64,000 bases of DNA. Source: Pseudonocardiales bacterium (lineage in GTDB: Bacteria; Actinomycetota; Actinomycetes; Mycobacteriales; Pseudonocardiaceae). Both the position numbers and the translations under genes were made by a program. The stretch's first letter is position 1, and each line of letters starts with the position of its first letter. Positions 24,638-33,120 of this stretch are shown piece by piece. Location: positions 35,706 through 99,705 of the forward strand of contig JAFAPC010000093.1 of assembly GCA_019247305.1 (NCBI GenBank). The letters run 5' to 3'. The notes under the pieces are model-generated. The model was not told the DNA's origin and did no database searches. It saw nothing but the letters and a program-made list of their open reading frames with translations.

Positions 24638-24916
24638 ATGGCGAAGGAAAAGATAACGACCGTCATGGACTATCGGACGCGGGACGGGCTCGCCGACTAC
24701 GGCTTCTCCCTCGAGTTCCAGCCCAAGGAAGGCTGGCGAGTATACATCGTCTTCCAGCCGCTACATCGGAGTGACGACGACAATTCACAGTGGCCTTATC
24801 GAGCTACTGATTATGACGGGCGCCGCTACGTGAACTGGTCCGCGAAACTCGATAATCTGGGTGACGCGAAAACGGTTGCCGCGCTCTGGGCGGAGATCAG
24901 TCACCAACGCGCCTGA
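24638..24916 (+). CDS. Conserved small protein of unknown function
   Basis: A 92-aa soluble protein, MAKEKITTVMDYRTRDGLAD at the start and LGDAKTVAALWAEISH at the end. Aromatic residues are enriched (GWRVYIVFQPLHR, WPYRATDYDGRRYVNW). It has GAAGAGGTG 8-16 nt upstream of the ATG. No family is recognised. It is slightly less GC-rich than its neighbours and lies immediately before the glucoamylase gene; a relation to it is unproven. Confidence 0.6.
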   Translation: MAKEKITTVMDYRTRDGLADYGFSLEFQPKEGWRVYIVFQPLHRSDDDNSQWPYRATDYDGRRYVNWSAKLDNLGDAKTVAALWAEISHQRA

Positions 24917-24927
24917 TCATCGCTACG

Positions 24928-27516
24928 GTGCCTATGGGGTGTGCTATGGCCTGGAATCGAGGCTGGAGACTGGTTCGCCGGACTCGCGTGTCCATTGTCG
25001 CGGCATTGTTCACCACGGGTGCGGTCGGATTTGGCGTCGCGGCTGGTTGCGCGGCGCCGTCGGTGACCGCATCCGCGCCTCCGGTGAGCCCACGAGCCGC
25101 TAGCCTGACCGCGGCCGGTGCACCAGGGACCCTGTCCCGCTTTGACCTGGCGCGCAAGGATTGCCTCGGCACAGCCATGAGCACCACATCCAAGGTCTGG
25201 TACACCGTTGCCGATGGGGTACTCTCCGATGTCTACAGCCCCACTGTGGACAACACAAACGTCGAGACCATGCAGTATGTGGTCACGGACGGACACAGCT
25301 TCACAGATCTGCAGACCCGCGATCTGACCTATACCGTCAGCGCCGATCCCACCGGAATGGCCTGCACCGTCCTGGCCACCAGCGCAGCGCACGGCTATCA
25401 GCTCCTGACGACCTATGTCACCGATCCCGCCCGAGACGCTGTGGTCGCTCATACCACCGTACGCGGCACGCACGGCCCGGCACCGCACGGGCTGACGCTC
25501 TACATTCGCCTCGACGCACATGTTAATGGCAACGGAGGTGGGGGTCAGGACAACGGTGGCGCCGACTCCGCGTTGATCGACACCTCCACTCGCACACCCG
25601 TCCCGGTCGCCTACGACATCGCGACGACCACCCAGGCGGCGAATCGCGACTACGCCGCTGCGACATTCATGGCGCTGAGCGCGAGCGGCGGTTTTACCAA
25701 GGCCAGTGTCGGCTACGCCGGCACTGCCAGCGATGGACTAACCCAGCTCGATACCACCTGCACGCTGGGCGACTACACCGCCGCCCCGAACGGCCACGTC
25801 GTGCTCACCGCCCGCATCGCGGCGAACCCGCACGGTGAACTCACTCTTGCCCTCGGCTTCGGACGGGATCAGCACGACGCCATATCAGTCGCGAACAAGG
25901 CGGCAACCAACCCATTTGCCGCGACATTGGCCGACTATACTGCTGGCTGGCGTGCCTACGACGCCCGATTGCGCCCACCACCGACCACACTGCCCGGCTT
26001 TGATCAAGCCGCCGTGGGCCGGATACGCTCCGCTTACTACCTTTCAGTCAATGTGGTGAAGGCCAGTGAGGACAAGACATTCCCCGGTGCGATCGTCGCT
26101 TCTCTGGCCAGCCCGTGGGGTCAGGCCGTCAGCGCCGGGGACCTGGTGAACGGAAAACCGGTCTATTTCGGCTCCTACCGCGAGGTATTCTCCCGCGATC
26201 TCTACGAGGCATTCACCGCGCTGCTCCTCGACGGTGACCTGACCACCGCGCGCGACGCCACCCGGTTCCTGCTCACTCATCAGCAACTCCCGGACGGTCG
26301 CCTGCCGCGCAACTCGCTGCTCAACGGCAAGATAGCGCCGGATACCAATAGTGATCAGCTTGACGAGACCTCGTATCCCATCGTCATGGCATGGCAATCA
26401 GGGCTCAGCGGTGACACCGCGCTGTGGACTAACCACCTCCGGCCGGCCGCGGATTTCCTCGTCGCGCATGGTCCGGCCTTCGGCGTCGAGCGGTGGGAGG
26501 AACAGAGCGGCTACTCCCCCTCGACCATTGCGGCCGAAATTGCCGGCCTAACCGCGGCCAGTGCCATCGCCGGTCACCACAACGACACCACTCGCGCCCG
26601 GCTCTACCAGGCTACAGCTGATCACTTTCAGCGACACGTCAAGGATTGGACGCTCACCACCGCGGGTCCATACCGGCCACGCTATTTCCTACGACTGTCC
26701 CCGACCAGCGATCCGAACGCGGCGAGTGGCTACAATCTTGGCAATGGCGCGCCAAAGGCCGACCAACGCCAAGTCGTGGACGCCGGGTTCCTGGAGCTGG
26801 TGCGGCTGGGCGAGCTACCCGCCAGTGACCCCGACATACTCGCTTCGCTGAAGGTGGTGGACGCGACGATTCGTCGGGACACACCCAACGGGGTGAGCTT
26901 CTACCGCTACGGGACCTCGATGCCGGGGAGCTGGGATGGCTACGGCGACTGCTACCAACCCGGCCCGACCACCTGCACTCCCTCGGGTCGGCCCTGGCCG
27001 ACCGGCGACATCGGTTCCGGGCACCTCTGGCCGGTCTTGTCCGGCGAGCGCGGCGAGCAGGAGCTGCAGACCGGTGACACCACCGCTGCCGCAGCGCTGC
27101 TGGTCAGCATGCAGCGGATGAGTTCTGGCGTGGGTCTGGAACCGGAGCAGGATTGGGAGGATCCTCCGCTGGAGGCCTCCCCATACGGGAAAATAGACCC
27201 CACCCAGGCGTCGATCGGCTTCGCACCCGGCCATCCTGCCGGCTCAGCGTCCCCCTTGACCTGGGCGCAGGCGCAACTGGTCCGCCTGGCGCTCGCAGTG
27301 GGCGCCGGCCGGCCGCTGGAACAGCCAACGATTACCCGCGCCCGCTACGTCGACGCACCGCCACCCGGAACGGCACCGTTGAGCGCCACTGTCTCCACCT
27401 CAGGCGCACTGCTGAGGGTGACCGGCCGGACCACACCAGGTGCGAACGTGGACCTAGCCGTGACCGACGTTGGTGCCGCCGGCGCCTCCACATGGCCATG
27501 CGTGTTCTCCCGCTGA
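24928..27516 (+). CDS. Secreted GH15 glucoamylase / glucodextranase-like protein
   Basis: An 862-aa exported protein; residues about 15-45 carry an export signal with a possible lipobox (VAAGCA). An N-terminal beta-sandwich domain (about 70-330) precedes an (alpha/alpha)6 barrel. GH15 marks include SYREVFSRDLYEAFTALLLD, LPRNSLLNGK with SDQLDETSYPIVMAW, ERWEEQSGYSPSTIAAEIAG (general-acid Glu region) and GLEPEQDWEDPPL (general-base region). It releases glucose from alpha-glucans. ATG 24928, 24934 or 24946 could each be the start. The C-terminus ends abruptly in TWPCVFSR; glucodextranase-like relatives continue with another beta domain, so truncation or a frameshift is possible. The downstream Cys-rich frame continues in phase after this UGA. 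Confidence 0.85.
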   Translation: MPMGCAMAWNRGWRLVRRTRVSIVAALFTTGAVGFGVAAGCAAPSVTASAPPVSPRAASLTAAGAPGTLSRFDLARKDCLGTAMSTTSKVWYTVADGVLSDVYSPTVDNTNVETMQYVVTDGHSFTDLQTRDLTYTVSADPTGMACTVLATSAAHGYQLLTTYVTDPARDAVVAHTTVRGTHGPAPHGLTLYIRLDAHVNGNGGGGQDNGGADSALIDTSTRTPVPVAYDIATTTQAANRDYAAATFMALSASGGFTKASVGYAGTASDGLTQLDTTCTLGDYTAAPNGHVVLTARIAANPHGELTLALGFGRDQHDAISVANKAATNPFAATLADYTAGWRAYDARLRPPPTTLPGFDQAAVGRIRSAYYLSVNVVKASEDKTFPGAIVASLASPWGQAVSAGDLVNGKPVYFGSYREVFSRDLYEAFTALLLDGDLTTARDATRFLLTHQQLPDGRLPRNSLLNGKIAPDTNSDQLDETSYPIVMAWQSGLSGDTALWTNHLRPAADFLVAHGPAFGVERWEEQSGYSPSTIAAEIAGLTAASAIAGHHNDTTRARLYQATADHFQRHVKDWTLTTAGPYRPRYFLRLSPTSDPNAASGYNLGNGAPKADQRQVVDAGFLELVRLGELPASDPDILASLKVVDATIRRDTPNGVSFYRYGTSMPGSWDGYGDCYQPGPTTCTPSGRPWPTGDIGSGHLWPVLSGERGEQELQTGDTTAAAALLVSMQRMSSGVGLEPEQDWEDPPLEASPYGKIDPTQASIGFAPGHPAGSASPLTWAQAQLVRLALAVGAGRPLEQPTITRARYVDAPPPGTAPLSATVSTSGALLRVTGRTTPGANVDLAVTDVGAAGASTWPCVFSR

Positions 27517-27834
27517 TTGCCGGTAGGCAACGTGCTCGCCTCATCGCTGGCCGACATCCTGTTGGGTGCCCGGCTCGCTGAGGTACGCCACCAGTTGACG
27601 GCACAGTTCGCCGCCGAGGCCGCAGACCCGACGGGCAAGGGCGGGCCGGACTGCGAATTCAACTGCCACCCTCACTGCAACCCATGCCAGCCGCGGTGCG
27701 AACCGGGCTGCCACCCTCACTGCAACCCGGCCTGCCAACCGAACTGCTCACCCGTGTGTTCGCCGACCTGCAACCCGATCATGTGCGGACCACGCGCCTG
27801 CTGGCCGCCCTTCAGCGACGTGGGAAACCGTTAG
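27517..27834 (+). CDS. Cys/Pro-rich small protein with CxPxC repeats
   Basis: A 105-aa product read from TTG 27517, which directly follows the UGA of the glucoamylase in the same frame; GTG 27532 is an alternative start. The first 45 residues are helical and leader-like (LASSLADILLGARLAEVRHQ), ending in DPTGKGGPD. The last 55 hold 13 cysteines at roughly four-residue spacing with His and Pro between them, for example CHPHCNPCQPRC and CQPNCSPVCSPTC. That layout suggests metal binding, a disulfide-rich secreted domain, or a modified peptide. No family is recognised. If UGA were read through it would be a tail of the glucoamylase, but separate initiation is simpler. Confidence 0.55.
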   Translation: MPVGNVLASSLADILLGARLAEVRHQLTAQFAAEAADPTGKGGPDCEFNCHPHCNPCQPRCEPGCHPHCNPACQPNCSPVCSPTCNPIMCGPRACWPPFSDVGNR

Positions 27835-28572
27835 TCACTCCTCGGCGAACAGGTGGTATAAGTATCGACCCGGGTCAGCGAGGAAGTCCCGGTGCAGCCG
27901 CACCGCTTCGGTGTCGTCATAGTCGACGCGCTCCAAGGTCGCCTCGCGGCTGATCTGGTAGATCGTCGCACCGGGGTAGGCCAGCAGGATCGGGGAGTGG
28001 GTGGCCAGGATGAACTGGCTACCTGCCGCGACCAGATCATGCATCCTGGCCAGCAACGCTACGCAACCATGCACCGACAGCGCCGATTCCGGCTCGTCAA
28101 GCAGGTACAGCCCGTTCGGTCCGAACCGGTGCACGGCCAAGGCCAGGAACGACTCGCCGTGGGAGCGCTCGTGCGGCGATCGGCCGCCGTAGGAGGAGGC
28201 GATCAGTCCGGGATCGACCTCTTCAAGGTTCTCTACCTCGGTGGCGACGTTGTAGAACGACTCGGCGCGGAGGAAAAACCCGGTCCGCGGCTTGCGTGGA
28301 GCCCAGGTCAATCGCAGATGTTGCCCGAGGTCGGACTCGCTCGCGCGGGTGGCAAAGCGGAAGTTCTTGCTTCCGCCTTCCGGGTTGAATCCGGCCGCCA
28401 CCGCAAGCGCCTCCACCAGCGTGGACTTGCCGGTGCCATTGTCACCGCACAGCACCGTCACCCCCGGATCGAGATCCAACCCGCCACGGTCCCGCAACGC
28501 GGCGACGGCCGGTACCCCGAACGGATACCCGGAGACCCCGACGCCCTCGGCCTGGAACTCGACCCAACGCAC
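27835..28572 (-). CDS. AAA-family (COG3910-type) ATPase
   Basis: A 245-aa P-loop protein from GTG 28572 (GTG 28629 is an upstream alternative). It starts MRWVEFQAEGVGVSGYPFGV, in the style of small RecF/SMC-like ATPases, and has Walker A VLCGDNGTGKSTLVEAL (about 36-52), signature-like RSPHERSHGESFLAL, Walker B GLYLLDEPESALS (about 157-169) and the switch His in ILATHSP. There is no coiled coil of length, so it is a compact DNA-repair- or defence-type ATPase of unknown role. It converges on the Cys-rich gene with adjacent stops, and is divergent from the phosphotransferase gene. Confidence 0.8.
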   Translation of the reverse strand: MRWVEFQAEGVGVSGYPFGVPAVAALRDRGGLDLDPGVTVLCGDNGTGKSTLVEALAVAAGFNPEGGSKNFRFATRASESDLGQHLRLTWAPRKPRTGFFLRAESFYNVATEVENLEEVDPGLIASSYGGRSPHERSHGESFLALAVHRFGPNGLYLLDEPESALSVHGCVALLARMHDLVAAGSQFILATHSPILLAYPGATIYQISREATLERVDYDDTEAVRLHRDFLADPGRYLYHLFAEE

Positions 28573-28671
28573 GAACCCGCCCCCGGCTGGCGCGACAGGC
28601 CGGCCAACAGGTGCGCGACGAGCATCCACCCCGCCACTGTAAACATGTACCCACCGACCAAGGAGCGCCGC

Positions 28672-29517
28672 ATGGACGCCGTTGCCATCGATCAGGAGTG
28701 GCTGGGCTGGCTGCAGGGACTGCTTGAGTCCGGCGCTGAGGCGCTCGGAGTGGACCTCGTTGGTGAGCCGGTGCTCGGGCTGCGGGGCCGCAGCGTCGGC
28801 TGCCGGGCCGCCACCTCCGAGGGCGAGTGGTGGCTTCGCGTGGTCACCGAACCGGCCTGCTGGGCCTGCGGTCCAGCCTGGACCGGCAACGTCGAGGCCG
28901 GGGGCATCACCGCGGTACGCCACCCCGAGGTCCGCACCACCGCCGAATGGGACGATCACCACCGGCGCGCCCGCGCGGAACTCATGACCCTGGCGCCCGG
29001 GCCCGCCGTCGCCACCGACATGGGGCTGCGCCACCCGGTCGATCTCGACGACGCCTGGTGGGCCGAGCTACGAACGTCGCTCGACGCACTCGCCGGTCAT
29101 CCCACCGATCGGGTCTGCCTGGATACCGACCTGCTCCAGCGATGGTTACTTGCCTCCTTCGGCGTCACCATCGACCCCGGCGCGCTGTCGTGGAGCACCG
29201 CGCACGGCGACCTGCACTGGGCCAACCTCACCAACCCAGGCTGTTGGCTACTCGACTGAGAATCCTGGGGTAGCGCCCCGGCTGGCTACGACGCCGCCCT
29301 GCTGCACGGCGCCAGCCTGCTGCAACCCGCCATCGCCGAGCGCGTCTACGACACCTTCGCCGACATCCTCACCGGCCCGGGCGGTGCCGTCGCCCACCTG
29401 GCGGCCGCCGCGAAACTGCTCCGGCTCGTCGAATACGGCGACCACCCCGACCTCGCCCTACCGCTGCACCGGCACGCCCGCACCGTCCTCGCCACCTACT
29501 TCCCCGAGGACACTTGA
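28672..29517 (+). pseudogene. Aminoglycoside-phosphotransferase-like kinase, interrupted by an in-frame UGA
   Basis: Begins at ATG 28672 behind AAGGAG. The frame stays open for 282 codons apart from one TGA at 29257-29259. That stop falls in the Mg-binding motif: HGDLHWANLTNPGCWLLD-stop-ESWG then APAGYDAALLH; relatives have LLDWExWG, so the change is most simply TGG to TGA. The catalytic loop HGDLHWAN is intact and the sequence after the stop (IAERVYDTFADILTG through LHRHARTVLATYF) still reads well, so the lesion looks recent. The truncated 195-aa product would lack the metal-binding Asp's C-terminal context. A fragment of this gene is duplicated at about 31220-31269. Confidence 0.75.
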
Positions 29518-29525
29518 GACGTGTC

Positions 29526-29579
29526 GCGACCATACCGGCAACAAGGGACACGGCGTTCTCCGGGTCGCTCGTCGGTTCC
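29526..29579 (+). repeat. 54-nt direct repeat, left copy
   Basis: Matches 31273-31326 at 52 of 54 positions. It begins just after the phosphotransferase stop codon. With the right copy it brackets about 1.7 kb holding a truncated hypothetical gene and a broken PIN toxin with its antitoxin. Confidence 0.85.
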
Positions 29580-29763
29580 CATGCCCGGACGCGGGCCAAC
29601 ATCGTCGAAGCACTACGCCGTTCGATCTCGCCGCGGTCGGAGTCATCGACCGTCCATTATGACCACCTGCCGCTCCGGTCCGGGCACGTCAGACGTGTAT
29701 GACCAGTACCGCCGTATTCTCCGGTGGTGGGCCCCCGCCCTGCCGGGTGGATAAGCTGGCCCG

Positions 29764-30369
29764 TCAGTCCACGGACTTATCCCACAACACGAACCGGTTT
29801 TTGTTCCCGGTGCGCTCCCACCGGATGCCGGAGAGATCGGTGAACGTGATTGTCGCATCGTCGACTTCGACCCATTTCTTGATCGAACTCGTCGCATCAT
29901 CAAATATGTTGTTGCCGGGGCCGATGGGTTGACCCCTGGCGTCGAGGTGCTCAAAGGGCCAGTAGCACGACGCGCGCGGGAGGAGTACCTCGGGTGTTGA
30001 GTAGCATGGCTCCCCGTCGCCGTAACCTAGTTCTCTAAAGCGCACCCTCCCGGTATCACCTATAGACTTGATTCCTAGCCGAAGCACTTGTTGATCGTCT
30101 TGATTGGTTATTATTACCCGCGCCAAGGCGCGCTCGTAGTACATGCAGTTTGAGTAGTCCACCTTGACAGTGAGGCTGGCCTGTTCCTTTTCTCGTCTAC
30201 GCCGCTCAGCGTCACGCTCAGCTTGGTCCGCGTCGTGCTGTCGACGCATGATTTCGACCTGGTTCTCCGCAGCTACCGCGCTGCGCCGGGCTTCTTGCAC
30301 CTGATCTTCGGCTGCTTTGGCTTGGCGCCGCGTCTCCCTTGCTTGCCATCCCGCCACACCCGCCGCCAC
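29764..30369 (-). CDS. Membrane-anchored coiled-coil protein, possibly N-terminally truncated
   Basis: A 201-aa product from GTG 30369. Residues 15-65 are a long charged helix (QAKAAEDQVQEARRSAVAAE, then RDAERRRREKEQ) predicted as a coiled coil, followed by an all-beta domain from about 70 (ASLTVKVDYSNCMYYERALA) ending FTDLSGIRWERTGNKNRFVL. Upstream in the same frame the codons continue a hydrophobic stretch (AAIALVAAGVAGW) back to a TAG, so the likely transmembrane anchor is cut and no good start precedes it. The gene lies in the repeat-bracketed block. The function is unknown; similar proteins occur near actinobacterial mobile regions. Confidence 0.5.
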   Translation of the reverse strand: MAAGVAGWQARETRRQAKAAEDQVQEARRSAVAAENQVEIMRRQHDADQAERDAERRRREKEQASLTVKVDYSNCMYYERALARVIITNQDDQQVLRLGIKSIGDTGRVRFRELGYGDGEPCYSTPEVLLPRASCYWPFEHLDARGQPIGPGNNIFDDATSSIKKWVEVDDATITFTDLSGIRWERTGNKNRFVLWDKSVD

Positions 30370-30456
30370 CAGCGCTATGGCGGCTGAGGCCCGACACCCA
30401 ACCCGCTAGATGCATGTCCTTTATCCTGCCGCTTCCCGGTCGTAGGGAACAGCCGT

Positions 30457-30864
30457 TTACAGCACGTCGATCGGCAGGTCTGGGTCGATGCGTCGAAGGC
30501 GGTCGGGATCCGCTGAGATAGCGGGCCATCCCCGTTGGCGACAGGCGTGCACGACCCAGCTGGCGAGAGGATCGAAGACACCCGCCGCCTGCTGACGGGC
30601 GTCGACAGCCGCAGCTTCGGCCGGTCCTAGGGCGGCGAGCACGACGTAGGGCGCCCGAGCCAGGGTTTCGATCAGCGGTTCCGTCCCGGGATACAGCAGC
30701 ATCGCCTCGCTACGGGCGAACGTGGGCAAGTAGAAGCTCAGCTGCAGCTCCCAGGCGATACCGAAGCAGGTCTACATCCCGACATGACCGAAAGCCCATG
30801 CGGCGACAGCACTGGCATCGAGGACCTTGCCGGCGGCGGACGCGGCGAAGGATGATTCCTCCAC
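30457..30864 (-). pseudogene. PIN-domain (VapC-like) toxin with an internal amber codon
   Basis: The frame from GTG 30864 reads KVLDASAVAAWAFGHVGM, then TAG at 30772-30774, then TCFGIAWELQLSFYLPTFAR through AISADPDRLRRIDPDLPIDVL. The first Asp (VLDASA), the middle acidic residue (ARSEAM) and the late ADP motif are those of a PIN ribonuclease. The TAG sits where relatives usually have a polar residue and could come from CAG by one change. A shorter in-frame start at 30729 cannot give a working active site. It begins 2 nt after the antitoxin stop, in normal antitoxin-toxin order. Confidence 0.7.
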
Positions 30865-30866
30865 CC

Positions 30867-31175
30867 TTAGGAGGCGTCCGCGACCGGGTGGTTCCGGCGG
30901 ATGTAGTCCTCTCCCGGCCACGGCTTGCCGCTGCTGTCGTAAGCCTTGCGGTAGTCGGCCAGGGTGGGCGCGCCGAAGCGTTCGGCCATCATCTGACTGA
31001 TCTGGATGTGTCGCGGATCACGCGACGCCCGAGCGGGCTGCGCTGTCACGGGAACGATGTCCGCGACAGCGCAGCCGTCACGGACGAGATGCACTACCGC
31101 GCCCTCAGCGGCGCGGGCAATAGCCTCCGCGACCTGTTGGGGATCGTCAGCTGAAGCCTCAAACGCCGGATGCAC
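30867..31175 (-). CDS. Type II antitoxin (Phd/VapB-like) for the broken PIN toxin
   Basis: A 102-aa protein from GTG 31175. The N-terminal half, VAEAIARAAEGAVVHLVRDG with ADIVPVTA, has the short beta-strand pattern of Phd/YefM-type DNA-binding antitoxins. The C-terminal half (MAERFGAPTLADYRKAYDSS) is the flexible toxin-binding arm. The gene is intact while its toxin is not, so it may now be a free repressor or decaying. Confidence 0.6.
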   Translation of the reverse strand: MHPAFEASADDPQQVAEAIARAAEGAVVHLVRDGCAVADIVPVTAQPARASRDPRHIQISQMMAERFGAPTLADYRKAYDSSGKPWPGEDYIRRNHPVADAS

Positions 31176-31219
31176 GCCAGCTATCGTAGCGACCGGCAGA
31201 CGACCGCCCCATCCCCCGT

Positions 31220-31326
31220 CTGCTACTGCGACGGTTACTTGTCACCTTCGGCGTCACCATCAACCCCGGTGTGCGACCACACCGGCAACAAGGGACACGG
31301 CGTTCTCCGGGTCACTCGTCGGTTCC
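31220..31326 (+). repeat. Chimeric duplicate: phosphotransferase fragment joined to the 54-nt repeat
   Basis: Positions 31233-31269 match 29144-29180 (34 of 37), inside the phosphotransferase gene, and 31273-31326 match 29526-29579 (52 of 54), just beyond its end. In the copy these segments are adjacent, so the 345 nt between them were lost. The block marks an old duplication followed by deletion, and forms the right edge of the degraded segment. Confidence 0.75.
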
Positions 31327-31386
31327 GCGGGCGACGTAAAACAACAATGAGGCCCCTGAACCCAGAGTGTCTGCGCCCCGCTGTGG

Positions 31387-33114
31387 GTGATCGGCGGGGA
31401 GAATGGTGTGCTGGTCGGCGTGCCGCCAAGGAACCACCTGCCGCGAGCGCCGGGCCGACCGTCAGCGCCCCCGAGGGGCCCCCAAGAGGACCCGCCAGCA
31501 GCACTGTCGGGTCCGTCACTGGCGCACGCCTCAGGGTCGATGGCCCTGGCCACGGTGATCAGCCGGGTGACCGGGCTGGTGGCCAGGCTGCTGCTGGCCG
31601 CGGCCCTGGGATTCGGGGTGCTCAACGACTCCTACAACATCGCCAACGAGCTGCCGAACATGGTCTATGAGCTGCTGCTGGGCGGGGTGCTGTCCAGCGC
31701 GGCGATCCCGGTGCTGGTTCGCGCCCAGCGCACCGACCCCGACGGCGGGCAGGCCTATACCCAGCGGCTGCTCACCATGGGCATCCTCGCTCTAGTAGTG
31801 GGCACGATCGCCGCGGTGGCCGCGGCCCCGCTGCTGATCAGCCTGTCGGTGACCAGCTCCGCGCACGCCAGCCCGGCGTTGGCCACCGCGTTCGCCTACC
31901 TGCTGCTGCCGGAAATTCTGTTCTACGGGCTGGCCGCGCTCATCGGCGCGGTGCTTAACAGCCGGGGCGTGTTCGGCCCGCCGGCCTGGGCACCGGTGGC
32001 CAACAACCTGGTGGTCATCGCGGTGATCGGGGCCTATGCGATCACTCCCGGCCAGATCAGCCTGCATCCCAACCTGATGGGGGAGGTCAAACTGTGGGTG
32101 CTCGGGGTGGGCACCACGCTGGGGATCGTCGTGCAGGCGGCGGTGCTACTGCCGGCGCTGCGCCGATCGGGGTTTCGCTGGCGCTGGCGGTGGGGCTGGG
32201 ATTCGCGGCTGTCGTCCTTCGGTGGGTTGGCCGGCTGGGTGGCCCTCTACGTGCTAGCCGGCCAAATCGGGCTGGTCATCACCTACCGGATCGCCAGTGC
32301 CACCGCCAGCGGGGGCGTGTCCACCTACGCGTACGCCTGGACGCTGCTGATCGTGCCCTACGGCGTGCTGGGTAACTCTGTGCTCACCGCGCTGATGCCC
32401 CGGATCAGCGCCGCCACCGCCGACGGGGAGATCGACAAGGTGGTCGCCGATTTGTCCCTGGGTACCCGGATGTCGGCGCTACTGTTGCTGCCGGTCTCGG
32501 CCCTGCTCACGGTGGCCGGTACGCAGATCGCCACTGTGCTGTTCTCCTATGGCCGCTCCGACCTCGCCCAGGCCGACCGGCTGGGTCACACCCTGGCCGC
32601 CTCGGCGTTCGGCCTGCTGCCCTACGCTGTGGTACTGCTGCAATTGCGGGTGTGCTACGCGCTGGGCGACGCCCGCACCCCGACGGTCATTATGGCGTTG
32701 ATGGTTGCTGGAAAGATCGGCCTGTCGCTCGCTGCGCCGGTCCTGCTGGGGCCCCAGCAGGTCGTCATCGGGCTCGCCGCGGCGAACTCGGCCTCCTTCG
32801 TCATCGGTGCTGCCCTAGGCCAGCTGTGGCTGTGGCACCGCCTCGGAGCGCTGCAGACCCGCTTGGTGGCGGGCACGGTGGCGCGCATCGGGGTGGCCGC
32901 CCTCGCCGCCGCCGCCGCCGGGTTGGCCGTCCTGCGCCTGGGGGAGCTGGCCATGGCGCACACCGCGCCCCCAGTGCGCGCCGCCACCGAGCTGGTCGCC
33001 GCCACCGTCCTGGGCGGCGCCGTCCTGCTCGTCACGCTGCGCGCCGTGAGCGTCTCCGAGCTTCAGGTAGTGCGCAGCCGGGCCGCTGGCCTGCTCCGCC
33101 GTGGGAAGGAGTGA
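31387..33114 (+). CDS. murJ: MurJ/MviN-type lipid II flippase
   Basis: A 575-aa polytopic membrane protein with about 14 helices of the MOP superfamily. Typical segments are SMALATVISRVTGLVARLLL, NIANELPNMVYELLLGGVLS (the GGVLSSAxIP motif) and PYGVLGNSVLTALMPRISAA. It would flip the peptidoglycan precursor lipid II across the membrane. About 50 Pro-rich cytoplasmic residues precede the first helix, so GTG 31387 is only one candidate start; no cytoplasmic kinase-like domain follows, unlike in mycobacterial MviN. It is 6 nt from the downstream egtA. There may be a second, main MurJ elsewhere in the genome. Confidence 0.82.
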   Translation: MIGGENGVLVGVPPRNHLPRAPGRPSAPPRGPQEDPPAALSGPSLAHASGSMALATVISRVTGLVARLLLAAALGFGVLNDSYNIANELPNMVYELLLGGVLSSAAIPVLVRAQRTDPDGGQAYTQRLLTMGILALVVGTIAAVAAAPLLISLSVTSSAHASPALATAFAYLLLPEILFYGLAALIGAVLNSRGVFGPPAWAPVANNLVVIAVIGAYAITPGQISLHPNLMGEVKLWVLGVGTTLGIVVQAAVLLPALRRSGFRWRWRWGWDSRLSSFGGLAGWVALYVLAGQIGLVITYRIASATASGGVSTYAYAWTLLIVPYGVLGNSVLTALMPRISAATADGEIDKVVADLSLGTRMSALLLLPVSALLTVAGTQIATVLFSYGRSDLAQADRLGHTLAASAFGLLPYAVVLLQLRVCYALGDARTPTVIMALMVAGKIGLSLAAPVLLGPQQVVIGLAAANSASFVIGAALGQLWLWHRLGALQTRLVAGTVARIGVAALAAAAAGLAVLRLGELAMAHTAPPVRAATELVAATVLGGAVLLVTLRAVSVSELQVVRSRAAGLLRRGKE

Positions 33115-33120
33115 GCAACG

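Noticed and set aside
28573..29034. N-terminal extension of the AAA ATPase
   Set aside because: It lies antisense to the phosphotransferase gene and lacks family similarity; the ATPase motif spacing fits the GTG at 28572.
29700..31230. Intact mobile element between the 54-nt repeats
   Set aside because: No transposase, integrase or terminal inverted repeats are visible; the block looks like accumulated fragments.
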